Source of the DNA: Methanoculleus chikugoensis
GTDB taxonomy: Archaea > Halobacteriota > Methanomicrobia > Methanomicrobiales > Methanoculleaceae
Length of the DNA stretch: 64,000 bases
Reading direction: 5' to 3'
Assembly: GCF_019669965.1 (NCBI RefSeq)
Contig: NZ_AP019781.1
Location: 310,001-374,000, forward strand
The position numbers and the translations under genes were made by a program. Position 1 is the first letter of the stretch. Each line of letters opens with the position of its first letter. The notes under the pieces were generated by a model. It was given only the letters and a program-made list of their open reading frames with translations. It did no database searches and was not told the origin of the DNA. Of this stretch, positions 24,331-31,875 are shown piece after piece.

Positions 24331-24360
24331 ATATATATCTCCCAAAAAACAATGCATATA
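24331..24360 (+). promoter_or_regulatory. Promoter region of the initiator tRNA gene
   Basis: Two A+T tracts, ATATATATCT (24331-24340) and GCATATA (24354-24360), lie 15-45 bases upstream of the tRNA. The first is at the usual TATA distance for a short-leader pre-tRNA. Which is used cannot be told by eye. Confidence 0.45.
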
Positions 24361-24374
24361 CCTCACAGGTCAGA

Positions 24375-24449
24375 AGCGAGGTGGGGTAGTCAGGATATCC
24401 CGGCGGGCTCATAACCCGTAGATCGATGGTTCAAATCCATCCCTCGCTA
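24375..24449 (+). tRNA. Initiator tRNA-Met (anticodon CAU)
   Basis: The 75-base gene folds as a complete cloverleaf: acceptor AGCGAGG with CCTCGCT, D arm with GGGT/TCCC-like pairing, anticodon arm with loop CTCATAA, and a T arm with loop TTCAAAT. The A1:U72 pair and the GGG/CCC pairs at the base of the anticodon loop are the features of archaeal initiator tRNAs, so I call it initiator rather than elongator. CCA is not encoded; the next bases are TGA. T-rich tracts follow at 24465-24483. Confidence 0.95.
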
Positions 24450-24464
24450 TGAAAGACGATTCTG

Positions 24465-24483
24465 CGTTTTTGCACGTTTTTAT
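24465..24483 (+). terminator. T-rich terminator after the initiator tRNA
   Basis: Two runs of five T residues separated by GCACG lie 16-33 bases downstream of the tRNA. Archaeal RNA polymerase stops at oligo-T tracts without need of a hairpin. Confidence 0.55.
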
Positions 24484-24579
24484 GCGTTATCCATCTCCTG
24501 TACCTCAGGTTTTCCCCGGACGAAACGCATGCCTGCGGCCGCTCCGCCTGGAATAGGGGTTGTGAGCCGCGCAGAAGGG

Positions 24580-24603
24580 GTCCGGACTCGAACGAGTCCG
24601 GAC
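24580..24603. repeat. Perfect inverted repeat downstream of purF
   Basis: Two 11-base arms (24580-24590 GTCCGGACTCG and 24593-24603 CGAGTCCGGAC) are separated by AA. It lies about 56 bases beyond the purF stop on the minus strand, after an oligo-T tract on that strand at about 24608-24614. It could be a 3'-end structure of the purF message. Confidence 0.6.
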
Positions 24604-24658
24604 GGAACAAAAAATCTCGTCGTGCCGGAGAAAGAGAACGGCGATCCGGAACGACCGC

Positions 24659-26095
24659 TTACGTCCGTCCCTTTCCGGCCCTGAACGTCGAGAGGTCGGA
24701 CTGGTGGGTGCCGGCCCCGTAGTCCACGATGCAGTGGCAGTTCTTCTCGTTGTTGATCTCCACCGGATAGCATCCCGTCAGGCACCCGGTGCAGAGGTTC
24801 CGCTCGCCGCACCCGATCGCCTCCACCAGGTCTTCGAGCGGGATGTAGGTGAGCGACGTCGCGCCGATGCTCTTGCGCACCGCCTCGACCTCCTTGCCGC
24901 TCGCGATCAGCTCCGTGCGGGTGGGCATATCCACCCCGAGGTAGCAGGGGGCGATGATCGGCGGGGAACCGACCCGGAGATGGACCTCTTCGGCCCCCGC
25001 ATCCCGGATCATGTTCACGATCCGGCGGGAGGTCGTCCCCCGGACGATGCTGTCGTCGATGAGCACCACCCGCTTATCCTTCAGGTTTCCCCGAACGGTG
25101 TTGAGCTTGATCCGGACCGCCCGCTCGCGCTGCTGCTGGGTCGGCATGATGAACGTCCTGCCCATGTAACGGTTCTTCATCAGCCCCTCGAGGAACGGGA
25201 TCCCGGACTGCTTGGCGTAGCCCGCGGCGTACGCGATCCCGGAGTCGGGAACCGGGCAGACCGTGTCGCCCTCAATGGGGCATGTATCGTAGAGTTTCTG
25301 CCCGATCCGCCGCCGGACGTCGTAGACCAGCGTCCCGTCTATCACGGAGTCGGCGCGGGCGAAGTAGATGTACTCGAAGATGCAGTACGCCTTCCGGTTC
25401 GCGGTCGCGATCTGGATCGAGGTGAGCCCGGACTCGTCGATCCGGACGAGTTCGCCGGGACGCACGTCCCGGACGAACGTGCCGTCCAGTGCATCGATCG
25501 CAACGCTCTCCGACGCGACGATGTAGCCGTTGTCGAGTTTCCCGATACAGAGCGGTTTGATGCCGAGCGGGTCGCGGAAGGCGTATACGGTGTCGTTCAG
25601 GAGGGCCACGGTGGCGTAGGAGCCGCGCAGCCGCCGCATGCAGAGCAGAACGGCATCCTCCATGCTCTTCGAGGTCCGGAGCGCATCGGCGATGATGTTC
25701 CCCATGATCTCGGTATCGGTCGTGGTGCAGAAGATCTGTCCCCGGCGTTCGTATTCTTCGCGGAGTTCGGCCGTATTAACCAGGTTGCCGTTATGGGCGA
25801 TCGAAAGATTGAGGCCCCGGTACCGGAAATTGAACGGCTGAACGTTCTCTGAGACCTTCGACCCGGTTGTCGGGTAGCGGACGTGTCCGATTCCGGCGTT
25901 CCCCGGCAGATCCTGCAGGGTCTGGCTGTTGAAGACTTCGGCCACGAGCCCCTGGGCTTTGTGCGTGTGCAGGGTCGTGCCTTCAAAAGTAGAGATCCCT
26001 GCGCTCTCCTGCCCCCGGTGCTGGAGAGCGTACAGGGCGTAGTACAGCGGAAACGAGACACCGCCAGCATCGACGATGCCAACGATACCACACAT
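24659..26095 (-). CDS. purF: Amidophosphoribosyltransferase
   Basis: PurF (478 residues) transfers an amide nitrogen from glutamine to PRPP as the first step of purine synthesis. The N-terminal Cys2 nucleophile is exposed by MCGIVGIVDAGG. Glutaminase features IGHVRYPTTGS and the PRTase loop VVLIDDSIVRGTTS near residue 350 are present. A 4Fe-4S cluster is indicated by GERNLCTGCLTGCYP and NEKNCHC near the C terminus, as in oxygen-sensitive PurF enzymes. Two ribosome/RNA-binding genes (rpl37e, LSm) lie upstream in the same direction within 10-20 bases, so this is one operon. Confidence 0.96.
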   Translation of the reverse strand: MCGIVGIVDAGGVSFPLYYALYALQHRGQESAGISTFEGTTLHTHKAQGLVAEVFNSQTLQDLPGNAGIGHVRYPTTGSKVSENVQPFNFRYRGLNLSIAHNGNLVNTAELREEYERRGQIFCTTTDTEIMGNIIADALRTSKSMEDAVLLCMRRLRGSYATVALLNDTVYAFRDPLGIKPLCIGKLDNGYIVASESVAIDALDGTFVRDVRPGELVRIDESGLTSIQIATANRKAYCIFEYIYFARADSVIDGTLVYDVRRRIGQKLYDTCPIEGDTVCPVPDSGIAYAAGYAKQSGIPFLEGLMKNRYMGRTFIMPTQQQRERAVRIKLNTVRGNLKDKRVVLIDDSIVRGTTSRRIVNMIRDAGAEEVHLRVGSPPIIAPCYLGVDMPTRTELIASGKEVEAVRKSIGATSLTYIPLEDLVEAIGCGERNLCTGCLTGCYPVEINNEKNCHCIVDYGAGTHQSDLSTFRAGKGRT

Positions 26096-26104
26096 GATGC
26101 AACT

Positions 26105-26287
26105 CTAATGCGTCGGTACCTTTGCCTTCTTCTCCGTCCAGCGGTAACTGCGGATTCTCTGGCTTCTGCCGAATCCACAGGCCGCACAGACCTTGTGCTG
26201 TGCGTGGAACGAGATCTTGCCGCATCGCCTGCAGGCGATGTGAGTGCGCTTCTGGCGTTTGCCCATCGATGGTGTGCCTTTTGACAT
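26105..26287 (-). CDS. rpl37e: Ribosomal protein L37e (eL37)
   Basis: A 60-residue basic protein with the eL37 zinc motif [21 protein letters not shown] and the C-terminal RSYRWTEKK. It binds the large ribosomal subunit. The first eight residues, MSKGTPSMG, are the standard archaeal start. It is followed nine bases later by purF and preceded by the LSm gene 16 bases upstream. The L37e-LSm pair is a common archaeal arrangement and often precedes a purF gene. Confidence 0.97.
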   Translation of the reverse strand: MSKGTPSMGKRQKRTHIACRRCGKISFHAQHKVCAACGFGRSQRIRSYRWTEKKAKVPTH

Positions 26288-26303
26288 GCTCTCTCACCTA
26301 ATG

Positions 26304-26531
26304 TTATTCGACTGAAGGGGTAATGTAGATCACATTGTCACCGCGGACGATCAACGTGCCGAGTTTCTGCGCCGCGCCGTCCACTTCTTCTTCTGCCTTG
26401 TCCAGTACCAGATTCATGTGAACGTCGTATCCCTGGAGGATCCCCCGGATCTCCCTCCCACCTTTCAGGCTGATGATGACGGGCTGACGATTCAGTACCT
26501 GATCTAAAATATCCAACGGTCTTGGCGTCAT
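26304..26531 (-). CDS. LSm/Sm-like RNA-binding protein
   Basis: A 75-residue archaeal LSm (SmAP) protein. The Sm1 motif is [24 protein letters not shown] and the Sm2 motif [11 protein letters not shown]. Such proteins form heptameric rings binding U-rich RNA. It is the likely first gene of the operon LSm-rpl37e-purF, starting at ATG 26531, with an A+T-rich tract near 26565-26595 between it and the divergent PUA gene that could hold both promoters. Confidence 0.95.
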   Translation of the reverse strand: MTPRPLDILDQVLNRQPVIISLKGGREIRGILQGYDVHMNLVLDKAEEEVDGAAQKLGTLIVRGDNVIYITPSVE

Positions 26532-26639
26532 ATGATTACCCTTTGCCGTCCATTCTGGAGTAATATATTTGAGTGAGGAAGCTACTTAAATATAACCGCG
26601 TTGCTGCGCGAACGTCAGCGCACCCCGAGGTTTCAAGAC

Positions 26640-27137
26640 ATGCCAAAGATTACCGTTAAAAAACGCCACGTTATCCGGAAATCGCAGATCAGTGAACTTC
26701 TCGAGCGGCTCACGGGCGAGATCGGGGCATCCGCCGACCTCTTCCGGTCGGACAGGATCGAGCGGGTGGAGACGGATGCTCCCGTCGGGATCTACCTCGT
26801 CGACAAAAAGCCCCTCCTGATGGGAACCGACGATTGGACCTTTCCGACCCTGCGGGGTCTCGTCGAGCACCCTATCCCCGAGCGGCGGGTGGTGGTCGAT
26901 TCCGGCGCGGTCAGGTTCGTAGCAAACGGCGCGGATGCCATGCGCCCCGGGATCATATCGATCTCGCCGGACATCCGTGCGGGGCACCCGGTGCAGGTCG
27001 TCGAGGAACGGCATGGAAAACCGCTTGCTGTGGGGATTGCGCTCCTGGATGCAGCCGATATGGAGCAGCAGGAGAAGGGCAAGTCCGTCAAAAGCGTCCA
27101 CTACGTCGGGGACGATCTCTGGAATCTGGAGATCTGA
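26640..27137 (+). CDS. PUA-domain RNA-binding protein
   Basis: A 165-residue protein with a pre-PUA domain (residues 1-70: KKRHVIRKSQISELLERL and GIYLVDKKPLLMG) and a PUA domain (about 75-155), visible as RRVVVDSGAVRFVANGADAMRPGIISISPDI and PVQVVEERHGKPLAVGIAL. PUA proteins bind tRNA, rRNA or modify them. No catalytic domain is fused. It is comparable to the archaeal DUF1947/translation-related family, so a ribosome or translation factor role is possible. ATG 26640 removes 13 unrelated residues. Confidence 0.88.
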   Translation: MPKITVKKRHVIRKSQISELLERLTGEIGASADLFRSDRIERVETDAPVGIYLVDKKPLLMGTDDWTFPTLRGLVEHPIPERRVVVDSGAVRFVANGADAMRPGIISISPDIRAGHPVQVVEERHGKPLAVGIALLDAADMEQQEKGKSVKSVHYVGDDLWNLEI

Positions 27138-27187
27138 CGGTGAAAATAATAGATACTATTAAATAAAATTCATTCCTCAATTTTTCT

Positions 27188-27565
27188 ATGGTTAAAAAAC
27201 TCTTTGACAGCATCCTCGGCAAAAGTCCGGCCCGGAACGAAGAGGACTACATGGAGCTCGATCTCGCCTCTTACGAGGGATCGAACGAAGAAGTGCCGGC
27301 ATCCATGTACATCAAGATCGCCACCATCGCCGATCTCAAAGATACCCCCCGCGTCAAAGACGAAGTTTACAACGGCAATATCGTCATCGTCGACATCGGG
27401 CGGCTGAAGATGGACAAGGTGACGTTCGAGCGGGTCTTAAAGGATCTTCGTGACGTGGCAAAGGACGTGAACGGCGACATCGTCGGCCTCGGCGAGCAGA
27501 AGTACGTCGTCATCACGCCCATGTCCGTCAAGGTCTCCCGCGAGAAGATCGGCGGGGGCCTCTAG
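27188..27565 (+). CDS. sepF: Cell division protein SepF (archaeal)
   Basis: A 125-residue protein. The N-terminal MVKKLFDSILGKS is the amphipathic membrane-targeting helix. An acidic linker (EEDYMELDLASYEG) follows, then the SepF core domain (about 40-120) ending VVITPMSVKVSREK. Archaeal SepF anchors FtsZ at the division site. It is followed by zpr1 with a one-base overlap, so they are probably translationally coupled. A short A+T tract around 27150-27165 forms its likely promoter. Confidence 0.94.
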   Translation: MVKKLFDSILGKSPARNEEDYMELDLASYEGSNEEVPASMYIKIATIADLKDTPRVKDEVYNGNIVIVDIGRLKMDKVTFERVLKDLRDVAKDVNGDIVGLGEQKYVVITPMSVKVSREKIGGGL

Positions 27566-28092
27566 TGCGGGAGTCCCATCCGGGAACCTGCCCCGCCTGC
27601 GGGAGCGAGATCCGGATTGTCCATCACCGTCTCGACATCCCCCACTTTCCCGACCTCCTGCTCGTCTCTATCGCCTGCGACGCCTGCGGCTACCGGCACA
27701 CCGACACCATCATCCTCGGGGAGGGCATCCCTGTCCGGTGGACGGTGCGGGTGGAGGAGCCCGGCGACCTTGCCATCCGGGTGGCGCGGAGCACGACAGG
27801 GAAGATCGAGATCCCGGAACTCGGCCTCGCGGTCGAACCCGGCGCCGCCTGCGAGGGTTTCGTCACCAATATCGAGGGGATCCTCTACCGCTTCGAGCAG
27901 GCGGTGGAGACGGTCCTCGCGGATCCCGAGAGCGAAGACGAGCGGGCGGCCGCACTCAGGATGATGGAGACGATCGCCGCCGCACGGGAGGTGGCCTTCC
28001 CGTTCACGGTCACCCTCGAGGATCCTGCCGGGAACAGCGCGCTCGTCAGCGAGAAAGCCGAAAAGGTGCTCTTCGATCCGGGAGACGCCTGA
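27565..28092 (+). CDS. ZPR1-type zinc finger protein
   Basis: This 175-residue protein matches the ZPR1 domain: CPACGSEIRIVHHRLDIPHF and SIACDACGYRHTD (two CXXC pairs forming one zinc site), then VRVEEPGDLAIRVARSTTGKIEIPELGL. Eukaryotic ZPR1 assists eEF1A folding; archaeal single-domain versions are less studied. It starts with GTG that overlaps the sepF stop by one base, with no separate promoter. A run of seven T residues after the stop (28096-28102) is a plausible terminator. Confidence 0.88.
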   Translation: MRESHPGTCPACGSEIRIVHHRLDIPHFPDLLLVSIACDACGYRHTDTIILGEGIPVRWTVRVEEPGDLAIRVARSTTGKIEIPELGLAVEPGAACEGFVTNIEGILYRFEQAVETVLADPESEDERAAALRMMETIAAAREVAFPFTVTLEDPAGNSALVSEKAEKVLFDPGDA

Positions 28093-28095
28093 CCC

Positions 28096-28102
28096 TTTTT
28101 TT
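28096..28102 (+). terminator. Oligo-T terminator after sepF-zpr1
   Basis: Seven T residues start four bases after the zpr1 TGA, the simplest archaeal termination signal. No stem is needed. Confidence 0.5.
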
Positions 28103-28171
28103 CCCGATCCCGCGAGGGTTAACCTGAAATAGAACCTCTCCTCATACGGCAGCGCCGTGAGGTGAAGAGCA

Positions 28172-28408
28172 ATGGCACGAACGATATCGGTACTGAAGTG
28201 GGAGAGCGAACAGGACGTCGATAACGCCGTCCATGACATAAGAGCGGAGATAGACGAGCGCGGCGGGCTCACCAAGGATACCGAGCGGGCGATGCAGCAC
28301 TCGTTCCTGGTGGCCGATCCCGACCTCACGAACTACTTCCTGCGGACGGTCAGGGCGCAGGTTCCCGAGGCGCTGCGCTACTTCGAGGAGCGCGGCGGCG
28401 GGGCGTGA
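28172..28408 (+). CDS. Small conserved-looking acidic protein of unknown function
   Basis: A 78-residue protein beginning MARTISVLKWESEQDVDNAV. No motif identifies a family. It has a mixed charged amphipathic pattern with a DIRAEIDERGG helix and an LRTVRAQVPEALRYFEERGGGA tail; no transmembrane or signal sequence is visible. A strong ribosome binding site GAGGTGAAGAG lies before ATG 28172, and the codon use is like the neighbours, so I treat it as real. It is followed by a repeat zone. Confidence 0.7.
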   Translation: MARTISVLKWESEQDVDNAVHDIRAEIDERGGLTKDTERAMQHSFLVADPDLTNYFLRTVRAQVPEALRYFEERGGGA

Positions 28409-28425
28409 GTGCCTGATTACCTTCA

Positions 28426-28600
28426 GGTGCGACTTGCGACGTTCCCGAAGGGTGCGATGTTCCGGAGGACGACTGTCCGCAGGATGGCGATGGACAACCT
28501 CCGGAGTTTGAGAAGTCATCAGGATTCGAAAGAGAGTTTTGGCACCCCTCTACCGAACGACAGGCCGAAGGGCCGGAGTTCGAGCACCGGAGGTGCGAGT
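28426..28600 (+). repeat. Second hairpin-repeat zone
   Basis: No gene here. Small stems include CCC-GAA-GGG (28444-28452), TCC-GGA-GGA (28461-28469) and TCC-GCA-GGA (28476-28484). The 35 bases at 28555-28589 are identical to 23244-23278. GTGCGA, CCGGAGTTTGAGAAG and CACC-GGA-GGTG occur as in the other copies. It separates the orphan gene from the GNAT gene. Confidence 0.75.
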
Positions 28601-28626
28601 GCGGTGGAAGTCCGTGAGGCGCCGGG

Positions 28627-29106
28627 TTACAACCCGGCTCTCCTGAACATCGGCCGGACCTCGGCGCCTTCCATGTTCCCCGCCGCCCAGGTGTAGCGCT
28701 CCCGGATACTGAGCGGGAGGTCACGTTCCGGTATCGAGATGAACCCGAACCCCGCGTAGAACCCGGCGAGGCTCTCGACCGCGTACATGTAGAGGTCGTC
28801 GTTGTGGCAGGCCACAACAAGAGCGTTCATCACCATGCGGGCATACCCCTGTTTCCGGCAGGCATCGGGCGTGAAGACGCCGTCGACCTCCAGGCCGTCG
28901 GGATGCCTCCTGCACCGGGCGAGAGAGACGATCTGCCCTGCAAGGAAGGTCGCGAAGATCCGGTCCCGTGCGGGTTCGCCGGTTGTGCCGTGGTAATCGC
29001 GCCATACCTCGTTTGCAGCGGGGAACTCCGCGCTCGTCAGTTCACGAACCTCCGGCCGGATCCCGGTTGTCGCCATCCCGTTTCCTGAAATAACAGCCGT
29101 TATCAT
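28627..29106 (-). CDS. GNAT-family N-acetyltransferase
   Basis: A 159-residue protein with the acetyl-CoA-binding pattern VDGVFTPDACRKQGYARMVMNAL around residues 74-96 (R/Q-x-x-G-x-A-type loop) and the motif B region ALVVACHNDDLYMYAVESLAGFYAGFGFISI. The substrate cannot be inferred. It lies ten bases beyond the stop of the sensor kinase and in the same direction, so it may be the last gene of the signalling operon. ATG 29106 gives the longest version; MATTG at 29076 is an alternative. Confidence 0.85.
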   Translation of the reverse strand: MITAVISGNGMATTGIRPEVRELTSAEFPAANEVWRDYHGTTGEPARDRIFATFLAGQIVSLARCRRHPDGLEVDGVFTPDACRKQGYARMVMNALVVACHNDDLYMYAVESLAGFYAGFGFISIPERDLPLSIRERYTWAAGNMEGAEVRPMFRRAGL

Positions 29107-29116
29107 CCCGATAGCC

Positions 29117-30523
29117 TCATACCACCCTGTATCCTTCGGGCGGCACCAGGATCTCGAACCTCGCCCCCGTCCCGAACGTTCCGGTCTCGCGGATCGCGAT
29201 CCCGGTGATGGCGAGGATCTCGTGGGCGAGGAAGAGCCCGTGCCCGTAACTCTCCGCCTTCTGCCCAAAAAGATCTCCTTTCTCTGCGTCCGGGATGCCG
29301 GTCCCGTCGTCCTCGACGACGATCGCACACCCTTCCGGGCGCAGGTGGTAGGTGACGACGATCCTGCTCGCTTTCGTCGCCGGAGCGAGCGAGTTCTCGA
29401 AGAGGTGCGTGAAGACCGTCGCAAGATGGGGGTCGGCGAAGATCTCGAGCCGTTCCGTCCACGCATCGAGGGAGACGCTCCCGAAAGAGAGGGTGGCGGC
29501 TGCCTTCCGGACAGTCTGCTGCACGGGGATCCACGCCGGCGGCGACATCCCGATGTTGCGGAACTCGCGGGAGATCTCGATCCGCCGCCGGATCCCGTTT
29601 GCGGCATTGTTCAGGTCGTCGATGAAGGAGAGTACCGCGGGATCGTCGAACTTCATCACGCCCACCGAGAGATGCCCGTACAGGACCGCGAGCCGGTTCG
29701 CCAGGTCGGTGCGCAGGATCCCCGTGAGCGTGTTGAGCTGGCGGCTGGCGTTCTGCAGTGCGGCCTCCGTCATCACTTCGTCGCTGACGTCCCGGATGGA
29801 CTCGATGGCCCCGGTGACCTCTCCGCTCCGGTCGAGAAGCGCGGTCGCCGCGAACTTGATGTGCGCCCCCCGCCCGCCCCTGAGAAGAGGGGTATGAATC
29901 TCCGCGACAAGGACGTCGCCGCTCCTCCTGACCGACGGGTACCCGGTCTCGGGATCGCCGTGGAGAACCAGGTCTGCAAGCAGCGGCCGCGGTTCGCCGT
30001 AGAAGGGTACGGCGTACTCGTAGCCCCCCCGACCGAGCATGGCCTCTTTCTTCACCCCGGTCATCTCCTCGATCGCGCGGTTCCAGGCGATGACCTTCCC
30101 CTCGCGGTCGATGGCGAAGGTCGCGTCGGGCAGGAACTCGATGATCTGGTTCATCTGCTGCTCGGACTCCCGGAGTTTCGTCGCGAGAAACGCAACCACG
30201 CCGCCGATGAGGACGAGGAGGATCGCGCGCAGGAGGATGGTGTACGCGAGCAGGGGGCCCGGCGGAGAGAGGAAGTAGGTCGTGACGGCGTAGACGGATG
30301 CGAAGCAGACGGAGACGGGGATGCCTCGCCGCGGGTACCAGTAACTCGCAATGATGATCGGGATGGTGAGCGGGAGGGTGGGAAGAGGGAGAAGGCTCTC
30401 CGGTGTGCCGAGGACCATGGCGAGCAGGTTCCCGCCGAGGGTCAGCACGGCTATCCCGGCGATGATCGCGATGCGGTTGCGCGTATCGGTGACAAGCGCG
30501 GTCTGAATGTCGGTGAAGTTCAT
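29117..30523 (-). CDS. Membrane PAS sensor with degenerate (His-less) histidine kinase domain
   Basis: A 468-residue protein. The N terminus has about four membrane segments (residues 18-110), followed by a PAS domain (about 125-245) beginning IIEFLPDATFAIDREGKVIAWN, a helical dimerisation region and an ATPase domain. At the H-box the sequence reads ILRTDLANRLAVL, with Thr where the phospho-acceptor His is expected. The paralogue next door has ITRHDLLNQLAAL. The ATPase has N box-like LFENSLAPA, G1 VEDDGTGIPD and G2 YGHGLFLAHEI. It may act in a heterodimer or as a regulator of the neighbour. It follows the response-regulator kinase by 28 bases. Confidence 0.88.
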   Translation of the reverse strand: MNFTDIQTALVTDTRNRIAIIAGIAVLTLGGNLLAMVLGTPESLLPLPTLPLTIPIIIASYWYPRRGIPVSVCFASVYAVTTYFLSPPGPLLAYTILLRAILLVLIGGVVAFLATKLRESEQQMNQIIEFLPDATFAIDREGKVIAWNRAIEEMTGVKKEAMLGRGGYEYAVPFYGEPRPLLADLVLHGDPETGYPSVRRSGDVLVAEIHTPLLRGGRGAHIKFAATALLDRSGEVTGAIESIRDVSDEVMTEAALQNASRQLNTLTGILRTDLANRLAVLYGHLSVGVMKFDDPAVLSFIDDLNNAANGIRRRIEISREFRNIGMSPPAWIPVQQTVRKAAATLSFGSVSLDAWTERLEIFADPHLATVFTHLFENSLAPATKASRIVVTYHLRPEGCAIVVEDDGTGIPDAEKGDLFGQKAESYGHGLFLAHEILAITGIAIRETGTFGTGARFEILVPPEGYRVV

Positions 30524-30551
30524 GAGGGAGGCCTGCGGTTATCGTCTCGGA

Positions 30552-31874
30552 TCATCCGGTCTGCCGGCCGGGAGCGCGGATCGTTTCTGCCGGGCAGAGG
30601 ATCTCGAATCGTGCTCCGTTTCCGGGGATCCCCGTCTCCTGGATGGAGATCCCGGTTATGGCCAGGATCTCCCGCGCGAGGAAGAGGCCGAGTCCGGTGT
30701 TCATGCCGTGCGCATAGGTGAAAATCTTCTCCTTCTCGTCGGCAGGAATCCCCACCCCGTCATCCTCGCAGAGGAGGGTGTACGTCTCTCCATCCTGTTT
30801 GAGGCTGAAGGTGATGGTGGTGATCGTCTCCCCGTAACGCAGCGCGTTATCGATAAGGTTCGAGAATACCTTCTCGATGAGCGGGTCGGCGAAGATCTCC
30901 ACCCCCGCCGGAACGGCGTTCTCAAGGGTGACCTTGCCCGTCGAGACGTACTTCTCCGACCGCTCCACAATCGTCCTGATCTCCTGCCAGGTCGGAGCCG
31001 CCGACCCCACCTTCTGGTACTCGGCCGTAAACCGGACGGTGTTGTTGATCCGGTTCACCATCTCGGCAGCGCTATCGACGTGGCGCCACGCGTTTGCCGG
31101 CTCCCGCTCGCGCAGTATCTGGGCCAGGTCGAGATACCCCCAGAGCGCCGCGAGCTGGTTCAAGAGGTCGTGGCGGGTGATGCTTGCCATGAGCTGGAGT
31201 TTCCGGTTGGCATCCGCGAGCGCTTTCTCCACGCGACGCCGTTCCTGGTTCTCGGCGGCCAGGCTCTCGTTGCTGCGCGAGAGATCCGCTACGGCCTCCT
31301 GGAGCTGTTCGTTCAAGGAGTGCAACTGCTCCTGCGCCTCCTGGAGTTCGGTGTTCTTCGTCACCGCGATGGTGTACGTCGAGAGAAGGGTGTTCAGGAT
31401 CTTGAGCCGTCCTGCGGTGATGGTGTAGGTGCTGCCGGCGAAGGGGATCTCCAGTCCGGCGGGAGAATCTTCCGGTTCGGAGATCTCCCGCACCCGCATG
31501 ACGGCCTCGATCTGGGAGCGGACATGCTCCGGGTCGACGGGTTTCACGATGAAATTGTCCGCTCCCGATGCAAGCCCTTTCAGCACGTCGGCGGGATCGA
31601 AGAGGCTGGTAACCAGGATGACGGGTGTATCCGGGTTCTGCTGCTTGATCCGGCGGCAGAGTTCGTACCCGTCTATCCCCGGCATCATGATGTCGGTCAG
31701 GACGATATCGGGCGTATCGACCTCCATCCGCCGTATCGCCTCGGTGCCGTCGGCGGCCAGGGTGACGTCGTATCCTTCCGTCTCAAGAACGTAACGGATG
31801 AACTCGGCCTGCGTCCTGCTATCCTCTACCACCAGAACGCGCATTCTCGTTCCTCCTGCATGCTTCTCTTCCAT
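30552..31874 (-). CDS. Receiver-histidine kinase hybrid protein
   Basis: A 440-residue cytoplasmic protein. A receiver domain (residues 11-130) has VVEDSRTQAEF, the phosphoryl Asp in IVLTDIMMPGIDGYEL and the conserved Lys in FIVKPVD. A short insert and a coiled coil (about 170-230) follow, then a histidine kinase with the H-box ITRHDLLNQLAALWGYL. The ATPase boxes are FSNLIDNALRYGE, CEDDGVGIPAD and NTGLGLFLAREILAITG. A receiver ahead of a kinase suggests it is itself controlled by phosphorylation, perhaps by the CheA just upstream, whose stop lies one base before the start of this gene. Confidence 0.92.
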   Translation of the reverse strand: MEEKHAGGTRMRVLVVEDSRTQAEFIRYVLETEGYDVTLAADGTEAIRRMEVDTPDIVLTDIMMPGIDGYELCRRIKQQNPDTPVILVTSLFDPADVLKGLASGADNFIVKPVDPEHVRSQIEAVMRVREISEPEDSPAGLEIPFAGSTYTITAGRLKILNTLLSTYTIAVTKNTELQEAQEQLHSLNEQLQEAVADLSRSNESLAAENQERRRVEKALADANRKLQLMASITRHDLLNQLAALWGYLDLAQILREREPANAWRHVDSAAEMVNRINNTVRFTAEYQKVGSAAPTWQEIRTIVERSEKYVSTGKVTLENAVPAGVEIFADPLIEKVFSNLIDNALRYGETITTITFSLKQDGETYTLLCEDDGVGIPADEKEKIFTYAHGMNTGLGLFLAREILAITGISIQETGIPGNGARFEILCPAETIRAPGRQTG

Positions 31875-31875
31875 A

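Noticed and set aside
24580-24603. Insertion-sequence end or attachment site
   Set aside because: No transposase or target duplication nearby; the perfect stem is better explained as a 3'-end structure of purF.
24704-25852. Plus-strand open frame of about 380 codons opposite purF
   Set aside because: Antisense shadow; purF shows all active-site features.
28627-29607. Long minus-strand version of the GNAT protein reaching into the sensor kinase
   Set aside because: The extra N terminus overlaps the kinase coding sequence in another frame and has low-complexity Arg/Ser-rich sequence.
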